Part shown: positions 1 through 5,847 of the stretch, one piece after another
How positions within the stretch are numbered: the first letter of the stretch is position 1
Layout: each line of letters opens with the position of its first letter
Assembly: GCA_964410125.1 (NCBI GenBank)
Contig: CAYPGQ010000176.1
Coordinates: 1 to 6,628, forward strand
Length of the DNA: 6,628 nucleotides
DNA from: G020348385 sp964410125
Lineage (GTDB): Bacteria > Acidobacteriota > Aminicenantia > Aminicenantales > Aminicenantaceae
Direction: 5' to 3'
Made by a program: the position numbers and the translations under genes
The notes under the pieces: generated by a model
What the model saw: the letters and a program-made list of their open reading frames with translations, nothing else
What the model was told of the DNA's origin: nothing
Databases searched by the model: none

Positions 1-115
1 GATACAGCCAAGGGGAACCTGAAGCCGCCTGTTCTCTCCAGTCTACTCGACAATTGTTTTTTCTCTGAAATAATTCGGAAAATAGTCATTGGAAAATAAG
101 TAAGGTGTCCCCGAA
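1..115. other. Left-edge stretch without an assignable gene
   Basis: No gene can be supported here. Plus-strand frame 1 is open from the window edge to a TAA at 97-99, which would give a 32-residue tail. A minus-strand frame is open from an ATG at 89-87 to the edge. Neither translation resembles a family I recognise, and both are too short to judge. The right part of the stretch is AT-rich and carries the inverted repeat listed separately. The 3' end of a neighbouring gene or part of a mobile repeat could lie here, but the window edge prevents a decision. Confidence 0.5.
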
Positions 116-119
116 TTAT
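70..119. repeat. Inverted repeat with a GGTGTCCCCGAATT end, possibly a mobile-repeat border
   Basis: ATAATTCGG at 70-78 is the perfect reverse complement of CCGAATTAT at 111-119, with 32 bases between the arms. Inside, the 8-mer GGAAAATA occurs twice (77-84 and 91-98). The right arm is part of GGTGTCCCCGAATT (104-117). From memory, that string resembles ends that recur near REP-associated (IS200-like) transposases in many bacteria; this was not searched. The arm overlaps the stop codon of the racemase gene. It is not a convincing Rho-independent terminator, because the stem is AT-rich and no T run follows on either strand. The repeat itself is seen directly; the mobile-element reading is inference. 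Confidence 0.45.
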
Positions 120-754
120 GCAAGAGCAGTGGCGAGGATGAGGGCGCATATAACGCCGTCCAGAACCGGAACGCACAACTCTTTTTGAATGTGTTTGTCC
201 AGCCCAGCTAAGCCTGCGCAACCCAATACGATTACATCTGCTCTATCCTCTGCCACAGCGGCTCTGGCAGCAGTCATATACTTTTCCTTATCGCTCGATT
301 CTGACGAAATATCTCGAGGTGCTCGTACCGAAGCTAAAGAATCCTGGAGCTGATATTTCCTCACAAGAGCTTCCTTGAGAGGAACGGATTCTTTCGTTGT
401 CTGAATGATCGAAAATCGATGCCCAAGCATGCTGGCAATCCTCATCGAGGCCTCTCCAATCCCAAAGACGGGTTTATCGGTGATTTCTTTGATTACATCC
501 ATGTTGGGATCGCAGTGACAGGCAATGATAAAGGCATCGTATTTATCGTTGTTCTCCCTGACCAGTTTGATCATTCCCGGTGCTGCCAAAACCTCGTCTT
601 CACGTGTTTCGATAAATTCGGGAGCTCCAGGTATCTGTTGACAAATAGCCTTAAATTTGCCTTTAGCGAAATGATCTGCCGTCTCCTGGATAGTTTTTGT
701 CATCTCCAGGTCACTGTTGGGATTGATGATCAATATTTTTTGTTTTCTATTCAT
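116..754 (-). CDS. Asp/Glu/hydantoin racemase family protein
   Basis: This 212-residue protein belongs to the Asp/Glu/hydantoin racemase superfamily: cytosolic, cofactor-independent racemases that use two cysteines as acid and base. The N-terminal strand ILIINPNSDLEMT (residues 7-19) is the typical family opening. The first catalytic cysteine is C79 in IIACHCDP, and the second is C179 in VLGCAGLAG. The GIGEAS segment (98-103) between them also fits. The frame stays open upstream to an ATG at 859, but family similarity begins at MNRKQKIL. A good promoter-like sequence at 843-815 would also start transcription downstream of 859, so the start at 754 was chosen. No strong ribosome binding site precedes it. 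The protein ends at LDGVICALILATALA, somewhat earlier than typical relatives, and its stop lies in the inverted repeat, so loss of the last few residues is possible. The substrate (hydantoin, amino acid or other) cannot be read from the sequence. Confidence 0.88.
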   Translation of the reverse strand: MNRKQKILIINPNSDLEMTKTIQETADHFAKGKFKAICQQIPGAPEFIETREDEVLAAPGMIKLVRENNDKYDAFIIACHCDPNMDVIKEITDKPVFGIGEASMRIASMLGHRFSIIQTTKESVPLKEALVRKYQLQDSLASVRAPRDISSESSDKEKYMTAARAAVAEDRADVIVLGCAGLAGLDKHIQKELCVPVLDGVICALILATALA

Positions 755-814
755 TTGACTGTTTCTGCATAGGTCTTTGATTTTGCCAGCATGCCCTCGC
801 ACAAACGGATAAAA

Positions 815-843
815 ATCATAACATTCCCAAGAATCGAAGTCAA
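815..843 (-). promoter_or_regulatory. Putative sigma70-type promoter of the racemase gene
   Basis: On the minus strand, TTGACT (843-838) is followed after exactly 17 bases by TATGAT (820-815). Each hexamer matches the consensus at five of six positions. Transcription would start near 808, leaving a leader of about 54 bases before the ATG at 754. It would exclude the longer reading frame that begins at 859. This is pattern matching only. Confidence 0.6.
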
Positions 844-920
844 AAAAAAGGCAGATCAAGACATAAAAAAAGGTCGATAAAAAGAGATATGCAAAGAGAT
901 AAATTGAGGGTTCAGGTTGA

Positions 921-949
921 TTGACTTGCCAAAGTGAGTTTGTTATAAA
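921..949 (+). promoter_or_regulatory. Putative sigma70-type promoter of the DUF5916 gene
   Basis: TTGACT (921-926) and TATAAA (944-949) are separated by 17 bases. Each matches the consensus at five of six positions. Transcription would start around 956, giving a leader of about 22 bases before the ATG at 979. The leader has room only for a weak purine-rich stretch (GAGAAAAAGAAA, 967-978) as ribosome binding site. It is arranged back to back with the racemase promoter about 78 bases away. Confidence 0.62.
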
Positions 950-978
950 TCAGTGCGATATCTCTCGAGAAAAAGAAA

Positions 979-3288
979 ATGAGCTCAAAAATACTTTTAA
1001 GGTCAATTCTTATCCTTTTTGTCCTCTTCGTTTTTTTTAGCCACGGCTTTTCCCAGGCACAAAAGGATGATCCAACTCTCCGTTCGGAAAACACTGCATT
1101 GATGACTGATTCTGAAGGCAGGCTGATCATTCGGCGGCTTGATGGTCCGATAAAACTGGATGGGTTGAGCGATGAACCTGCCTGGAAAAACATAAAGCCT
1201 TTACATCATATCAGGCATTCACCAAGTTTTGGAGATGAACCCTCGGAACGGACGATCGCTCTCATCGGATTTGATGATGATTACCTCTATCTTGCAGGGC
1301 GGCTGTATGATTCCGAACCATCGAAAATTTATGGGTATTCAAAAGATCGAGACACGCAGAATCCGTCAAATGATTTTTTCGGTTTTTTTATCGACACTTT
1401 CAACGATAAGGAAAATGCCTTAGGTTTTTTCACAACCCCTGCAGGATTGCGTTGGGATGCCCACGTATACAATGATGCGGTGATGCAGGGGCCGGACAGT
1501 TTTCCAGTAAATTTCAGTTGGAACACCTTTTGGGATGTAGCTGTAGTGTGCAACGACGAAGGTTGGTTTGTCGAGATGCGCATCCCCCTCTCCAGCCTCA
1601 GATTTCAAGATAAAAACGGACGAGTGGTGATGGGTGTAATCTCCTGGAGATGGATTGCCCGAAAAAATGAGATAACCACTTTTCCTGCCATCCGTCCTGA
1701 TTCTGGGTTCCGTCCCAGCTGGAAACCCTCCCGGGCTCAAGAAGTGGTGCTGAAAGGAGTACACAGCCTAAAACCTCTGTATATTGCCCCTTATGTCCTA
1801 GGGGGATACTCCCAAATTTTTGATCTCAACGATGAAGAAACAGACTACCAGAAACAAAATGACCCTGTGATCGAGGCAGGCTTGGATATTAAATACGGCC
1901 TCACCAGCAACCTCACGCTCGACCTTACGGTCAACACGGATTTCGCTCAGGTCGAGGCAGATGACGTACAGGTCAATCTGACCCGCTTTTCTCTTTTTTT
2001 TCCCGAAAAAAGGCTTTTTTTTCAAGAAAGGGCCAGTACATTTGAGTTCAATTTTGGGGGACAAAACCGCCTGTTCTACAGCCGTCGTATCGGGATTTAT
2101 GAAGATGAGGAAGAGGAGGAATTCAAGGCTGTTCGTATCTATGGAGGAGCACGGATGGTGGGCCGGGTGGGCGGCTGGGACCTGGGATTTTTAAATATGC
2201 AGACAGCGGCTGTCGAAGATGCGGCCTCGGAAAATTTTGGTGTTTTTCGGCTCCGCCGCCGTGTTTTTAATCCATTTTCTTATGTCGGAGGAATGATTAC
2301 CTCCAGGATCGGGATGGATGGCAGTTACAATTTCGTTTATGGATTGGATGGGATTTTTCGAGTATTCGGGGATGATTATTTATCCGTTAATTGGGCACAG
2401 ACTTTTGAGGATGCTGCTGCCAACAAAGTGCTCTCTCTGGATCCTTCAAGATTCAGAATCAGCTGGGAACGCCGCAAAACGGAAGGAATGGGATACAATT
2501 TCAGTATTTCTCGTATGGGGAAAGATTATAATCCCGGCATGGGATTTGAGATGCGTGAGGATTACGCGCGGTTGGGCGTGCGCATACTCTATGGCTGGTT
2601 TCCAAGCGACAGTTCCTTTCTCAACAACCACTATGTTTTTTTGCGGGGATCTGTTCACCAAAGAAACAGCGATCACTCGATTGAATCCGCCGAGTTTGGA
2701 CCAGGATGGTTTTTTGAGACCAAATCAGGATTTTTTGGAATGTTCCAGCCTAAGATGTATGTTGAAGATTTAACCGAAGTCTTTGAAATTCTGGACGATG
2801 TCATCGTTCCCCCTGGGAAATATTCTTATTACGGTGTGACAGGTTTTTTGCAAACACCCATTGGGAGGATTTTTTCCCTGAATACAACTTTTGAAGCTGG
2901 CTCTTTTTTCGACGGGTGGCGGGTGACAGTCGGTATGCTGCCTATGTGGAGCCTTTCATCGACCTGGTCATTGAGCGGTCTGTATCAGTTCAACCGCATC
3001 GTGTTTCCCGATCGAAATCAACAGTGTACGGCTCAAATAGCGAGGCTTCGTTTAAATGCCACGTTTACCACAAAACTTTCTGCCAGTGCTTTTATCCAAT
3101 ACAACAGTGCAGGGAATAATGTCATCGCAAATCTACGCTTTCGTTACAACCCGCGAGAAGGAAACGATTTCTACCTCGTCTATAATCATGGTGTCAACAC
3201 AAACAGGTACAGAGAGCTTCCTCATCGTCCCTTTACGGACAATCGGGCTATTATGATCAAATACACATACACATTCAACGTAAAATAG
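979..3288 (+). CDS. CBM9-like / DUF5916 predicted outer-membrane beta-barrel protein
   Basis: This 769-residue protein starts with a signal peptide: a short basic region (K4, R8), a hydrophobic core at residues 10-20, and probable cleavage after S25 or A27. Residues about 50-235 form a carbohydrate-binding-module-9-like (DOMON-like) beta-sandwich. Supporting motifs are LDGPIKLDGLSDEPAW (54-69), the FDDDYLYLAGRLYDSEP segment, and MRIPLSSLRF (200-209). The rest fits DUF5916, whose hallmark FFPEKRLFFQE lies at about 340-350 and is followed by LFYSRRIG. The C-terminal half is rich in alternating aromatic strands and ends in YTYTFNVK, as expected of an outer-membrane barrel. Proteins of this type are common in Bacteroidota, Acidobacteriota and related phyla. 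Their role is not established; surface binding of a polysaccharide or another ligand is a guess from the N-terminal domain. It appears to be its own transcription unit. It contains an acidic run (EDEEEEE, 375-381) and many T6-T8 tracts that encode Phe. No clear terminator follows. Confidence 0.9.
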   Translation: MSSKILLRSILILFVLFVFFSHGFSQAQKDDPTLRSENTALMTDSEGRLIIRRLDGPIKLDGLSDEPAWKNIKPLHHIRHSPSFGDEPSERTIALIGFDDDYLYLAGRLYDSEPSKIYGYSKDRDTQNPSNDFFGFFIDTFNDKENALGFFTTPAGLRWDAHVYNDAVMQGPDSFPVNFSWNTFWDVAVVCNDEGWFVEMRIPLSSLRFQDKNGRVVMGVISWRWIARKNEITTFPAIRPDSGFRPSWKPSRAQEVVLKGVHSLKPLYIAPYVLGGYSQIFDLNDEETDYQKQNDPVIEAGLDIKYGLTSNLTLDLTVNTDFAQVEADDVQVNLTRFSLFFPEKRLFFQERASTFEFNFGGQNRLFYSRRIGIYEDEEEEEFKAVRIYGGARMVGRVGGWDLGFLNMQTAAVEDAASENFGVFRLRRRVFNPFSYVGGMITSRIGMDGSYNFVYGLDGIFRVFGDDYLSVNWAQTFEDAAANKVLSLDPSRFRISWERRKTEGMGYNFSISRMGKDYNPGMGFEMREDYARLGVRILYGWFPSDSSFLNNHYVFLRGSVHQRNSDHSIESAEFGPGWFFETKSGFFGMFQPKMYVEDLTEVFEILDDVIVPPGKYSYYGVTGFLQTPIGRIFSLNTTFEAGSFFDGWRVTVGMLPMWSLSSTWSLSGLYQFNRIVFPDRNQQCTAQIARLRLNATFTTKLSASAFIQYNSAGNNVIANLRFRYNPREGNDFYLVYNHGVNTNRYRELPHRPFTDNRAIMIKYTYTFNVK

Positions 3289-3328
3289 CCTCCCCGAATA
3301 TTTTTTTAAATTTCACCCCAAATGATGA

Positions 3329-3357
3329 TTGACATCGGATTTTTATTTTGCTATACA
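3329..3357 (+). promoter_or_regulatory. Putative sigma70-type promoter of the hypothetical-kinase-hydrolase operon
   Basis: A perfect -35 hexamer TTGACA (3329-3334) is followed after 17 bases by TATACA (3352-3357), a four-of-six match to the -10 consensus. The start of transcription would fall near 3364. That is downstream of the ATG at 3322 but upstream of the ribosome binding site and the ATG at 3394, so it supports the shorter start for the next gene. No other convincing promoter is visible before the kinase. Confidence 0.52.
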
Positions 3358-3376
3358 TCAAGAGAACGATTTGAGT

Positions 3377-3383
3377 TAAGGGA
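3377..3383 (+). promoter_or_regulatory. Ribosome binding site that decides the start at 3394
   Basis: TAAGGGA lies 10 bases before the ATG at 3394 and is a fair Shine-Dalgarno match. No comparable sequence precedes the earlier in-frame ATGs at 3322 and 3325, which also overlap or precede the promoter-like sequence. Confidence 0.55.
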
Positions 3384-3393
3384 TCGAAGTTTT

Positions 3394-3741
3394 ATGCTCG
3401 GAACAGGCCACAGCTTAGAAAAAATCATCGATGGTGCAGTGCAACTGAAGCAGGTGCGCAAGGAAGAGCTGCAATTTGGAGACTTGGTCCTGATAACGAC
3501 CCGGAATTCAGATTATTCCGTTTGCGTCCTTGAAGACGAGAACTACATTGTGTCGGGGGGTTGGTTCGCCCGGAAAGGACTCTCGCCTACAACGGTTTCC
3601 ATCACTGGGTGTACCTGGGGGGGCAGTATCATCAAGGTCGATACACTTGCTGCCTGCGGACTGCGCATGGAATTCAGCAACCGTGTGATCACGACCACCA
3701 TTCGCAAGGTACGCGTGATTCGGGGCGGCAGCAAAAACTAA
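3394..3741 (+). CDS. Conserved hypothetical small protein
   Basis: This is a 115-residue protein of unknown function. It has no signal peptide or membrane segment, so it is probably cytoplasmic. It reads as a compact, mostly beta protein: FGDLVLITTRNSDYSVCVL (28-46), a Gly/Trp-rich centre SGGWFARKGLSPTTVSITG (54-72), CTWGGSIIKVD (73-83), then LRMEFSNRVITTTIRKVRVI (90-109). From memory, similar short proteins with 'GDLVLI-TRNS', 'SGGWF', 'GCTWGGS-IKVD' and 'ACGL-MEF-NR' occur as hypothetical proteins in Acidobacteriota-like genomes; I know no named domain for it. Cysteines are C44, C73 and C88. The frame extends upstream to 3322, but the extra 24 residues overlap a promoter-like sequence and look unlike the rest, so the start at 3394 with its ribosome binding site was chosen. 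The kinase starts 30 bases after its stop, so the two are probably co-transcribed. No function is claimed. Confidence 0.75.
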   Translation: MLGTGHSLEKIIDGAVQLKQVRKEELQFGDLVLITTRNSDYSVCVLEDENYIVSGGWFARKGLSPTTVSITGCTWGGSIIKVDTLAACGLRMEFSNRVITTTIRKVRVIRGGSKN

Positions 3742-3771
3742 CCATCCCAAACCATTTCAGCCATCAAAAAC

Positions 3772-5808
3772 ATGATTGGTAAGACCATCTCGCATTACAA
3801 AATCCTGGAAAAACTCGGCGGTGGAGGTATGGGAGTTGTGTACAAGGCAGAAGATACGAAACTCAAACGCACCGTTGCCCTCAAGTTTCTTCCTCCTGAT
3901 CTAACGCGTGATGATGAATCAAAGGTCAGGTTTATCCAGGAAGCACAAGCTGCTTCAGCTCTTCAGCACAACAACATCTGCACGATTCATGAAATCGATG
4001 AGACCGAAGATGGGCAGATGTTTATCGTCATGGCATGTTATGAGGGGCAAACTCTGAAGAATAAGATCGAGCAGAGTTCTTTGGAGAATGAAGAGGCAGT
4101 TAAGATTACCCTCCAGATTGCTCAAGGGCTATCAAAGGCCCATGAGAAAGGGATCGTTCACAGGGACATTAAACCCGCCAACATCATGGTAACAGATGAT
4201 GGAGTCGTGAAGATCCTCGATTTTGGCTTGGCCAAACTAACTGGCCAGACACGAATTACCAAAACAGCCACCACAATGGGAACCATTGCCTATATGTCTC
4301 CTGAACAAGCCCGAGGAGAGGAGGTTGATCATAGAACAGATGTCTGGTCTTTGGGAGTGCTGCTGTATCAAATGATCACGGGGTCGCTTCCGTTCAAGGG
4401 AGAATATGAGCAGGCCGTAGTTTATTCCATTTTAAATGAAGAGCCCAGACCGATGAGCAAAGTGAAGGCTGATGTTCCTGGGGAAATAGAGGAGATTGTT
4501 CAGAAATCTTTGCAGAAGGATGTCGAAAAAAGATATCAGAATGCCGAAGACGTAATAAGCATCCTTGAGGTTTTAAAAAGAAAATTCGAATCCGGTCAGT
4601 TTGTTACGCTAGATCAAAAAATTGAACTGCGAAAAAGACGAAAAAAATATGTTTATGGAACGGTAGCCATTTTTTCTACTGTCGCTATAATTTCTGGATT
4701 GTTTTACTTGCAGAGTTCAAAAGCTCGCCGAATCAATACTCTTTTCGATCAATTGCGACCGGTTATTGAAACATCTCGATTCGATGAAGCTTTTAGGTTG
4801 ATAAATGATTCAGGCATAGATTTAAAAGCTCTAAGAGATGAAGATCTTATCAAACAAATGGCTGGAAGTGTATCCATTCAGACGGAACCTGTGGGGGGTA
4901 TTGTAACTCTGGTTCGAGTGCTCACAGAACCAGACCTAACCAAAGGGGAAGTGTTTGCCATTGGACCAACACCTGTCAAAGAACACATGCTGGTTGCAGG
5001 AGAATACTTAGTGCATATGAGTCTTGAAGGAAGGAATTCTGTGGAGTTTCTTTATAAGTTAAATCCTGGTGAATTTCTGGAAATATCAAGAACTCTTCTT
5101 GAAGAGAGTGATGAATTTACGGAAATGGTAAGAATCGAAAAGGGATTATCTATAGATAACCAATCCATCCCGGCCTTCCTGATCGATAAACACGAAGTCA
5201 CCAATGCAGAGTTTCTTGAATTTGTCGCAGAACGCGGCTATAGCGAAGAGAAATATTGGCTTGAAAACATGATGATCGAGGGTGTTTTGACTCCTTGGGA
5301 ATCAGCCATTCAAAAGCTTGTGGACAAAACAGGTATCTCAGGTCCTCGATTTTGGTCAGGCGGAAGATATCCTGAGGGGAAAGAACATCATCCTGTTGTG
5401 GGCATTTCTTGGTATGAAGCCCGAGCCTATGGCCAGTGGGCTGGAAAAAATCTTCCTGATTGGGGCCAATGGTGGCGTGCCGCGTTAGGCGAGAGAGAGA
5501 GTGCCAGACCCTGGGGAAATGATGTCCGGACCACTCATTTGCGGGCAAACTTTGGTTTCAGAGGAACCCAACCAGTGGGATCCTATCCTTTAGGAGTCAG
5601 CCTTTTTGGATGCTTCGACATGGCTGGTAATGTTCGCGAGTGGCTTCAGGACTCGAGTGTAAGCCAAAAACTCCGAACGGTTATCGGCGGCTCGTGGAAA
5701 GATCCAGACTACATGTTTGAACCTTCTCACGCGGAGTTTTTTGATCCTGATTTCGCGAGCGAAGACATCGGTTTCCGTTGTGTAAAGATCATTTCACAAG
5801 AAAAATAA
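3772..5808 (+). CDS. Membrane Ser/Thr protein kinase with periplasmic PEGA-like and SUMF1-like domains
   Basis: This is a 678-residue Hanks-type (PknB-like) kinase. The kinase domain spans about 9-270: glycine loop GGGGMG (16-21), ATP-binding K38, helix-C E57, catalytic HRDIKPAN (130-137, D132), DFG 150-152, a Thr-rich activation loop with T160, T163, T165, T167 and T168, SPE 176-178 and DVWSLG 190-195. All key catalytic residues are present, so it is predicted active. The basic stretch RKRRKK (287-292) precedes a single membrane helix (about 294-313), which places the kinase in the cytoplasm and the rest in the periplasm. Residues 365-420 fit a PEGA-like domain (SIQTEP, GPTPV, AGEYLV). Residues about 459-674 form a SUMF1/FGE-sulfatase-like domain (IDKHEVTNAEF 471-481, GISWYEARAY 544-553, DMAGNVREW 616-624, GGSW 639-642, GFRCV 667-671). 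That domain lacks the active-site cysteine pair of true formylglycine-generating enzymes, so a binding or sensing role is likelier. No Shine-Dalgarno precedes the start, but the next Met is inside the glycine loop. The downstream hydrolase is in the same frame. Confidence 0.93.
   Translation: MIGKTISHYKILEKLGGGGMGVVYKAEDTKLKRTVALKFLPPDLTRDDESKVRFIQEAQAASALQHNNICTIHEIDETEDGQMFIVMACYEGQTLKNKIEQSSLENEEAVKITLQIAQGLSKAHEKGIVHRDIKPANIMVTDDGVVKILDFGLAKLTGQTRITKTATTMGTIAYMSPEQARGEEVDHRTDVWSLGVLLYQMITGSLPFKGEYEQAVVYSILNEEPRPMSKVKADVPGEIEEIVQKSLQKDVEKRYQNAEDVISILEVLKRKFESGQFVTLDQKIELRKRRKKYVYGTVAIFSTVAIISGLFYLQSSKARRINTLFDQLRPVIETSRFDEAFRLINDSGIDLKALRDEDLIKQMAGSVSIQTEPVGGIVTLVRVLTEPDLTKGEVFAIGPTPVKEHMLVAGEYLVHMSLEGRNSVEFLYKLNPGEFLEISRTLLEESDEFTEMVRIEKGLSIDNQSIPAFLIDKHEVTNAEFLEFVAERGYSEEKYWLENMMIEGVLTPWESAIQKLVDKTGISGPRFWSGGRYPEGKEHHPVVGISWYEARAYGQWAGKNLPDWGQWWRAALGERESARPWGNDVRTTHLRANFGFRGTQPVGSYPLGVSLFGCFDMAGNVREWLQDSSVSQKLRTVIGGSWKDPDYMFEPSHAEFFDPDFASEDIGFRCVKIISQEK
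5778..5799. repeat. Imperfect 22-base palindrome upstream of the hydrolase gene
   Basis: The two 11-base halves, TTGTGTAAAGA and its partner, match at 9 of 11 positions around the centre GATC. It lies in the last codons of the kinase gene, about 49 bases before the hydrolase start. It could be an operator or a weak hairpin, but the length and spacing do not fit the CRP consensus, and chance in coding sequence is a real alternative. Confidence 0.25.
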
Positions 5809-5833
5809 AGCCTTAAAATAAATAAAGACATAC

Positions 5834-5839
5834 GGAGGG
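5834..5839 (+). promoter_or_regulatory. Strong ribosome binding site of the hydrolase gene
   Basis: GGAGGG sits 8 bases before the ATG at 5848, the best Shine-Dalgarno match in the window. A GTG at 5845 is in frame directly before the ATG but would leave a shorter spacing. The site shows that the hydrolase is initiated on its own rather than made only by read-through from the kinase. Confidence 0.75.
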
Positions 5840-5847
5840 TTAGTGTG

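Noticed and set aside
419..772. Plus-strand open frame of 117 codons
   Set aside because: It lies antisense inside the racemase gene, whose catalytic motifs are clear; its translation has no recognisable motif.
755..859. Longer racemase start at 859
   Set aside because: The 35 extra residues do not look like the family N-terminus, and the best promoter would start transcription downstream of that ATG.
2318..2773. Plus-strand open frame of 151 codons
   Set aside because: Out-of-frame shadow of the DUF5916 gene, which is intact and carries family motifs across this stretch.
3291..3299. Second copy of TCCCCGAAT, also present at 108-116
   Set aside because: Only nine bases are shared and the flanks differ; chance is sufficient explanation.
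3289..3328. Rho-independent terminator after the DUF5916 gene
   Set aside because: There is a T7 run (3301-3307) but no GC-rich hairpin before it.
5198..5548. Minus-strand open frame of 116 codons
   Set aside because: Antisense to the SUMF1-like part of the kinase; no ribosome binding site or family motif was seen.
5779..5798. CRP-type binding site
   Set aside because: The TGTG and CACA half-sites are 12 bases apart, whereas the CRP consensus has 8.
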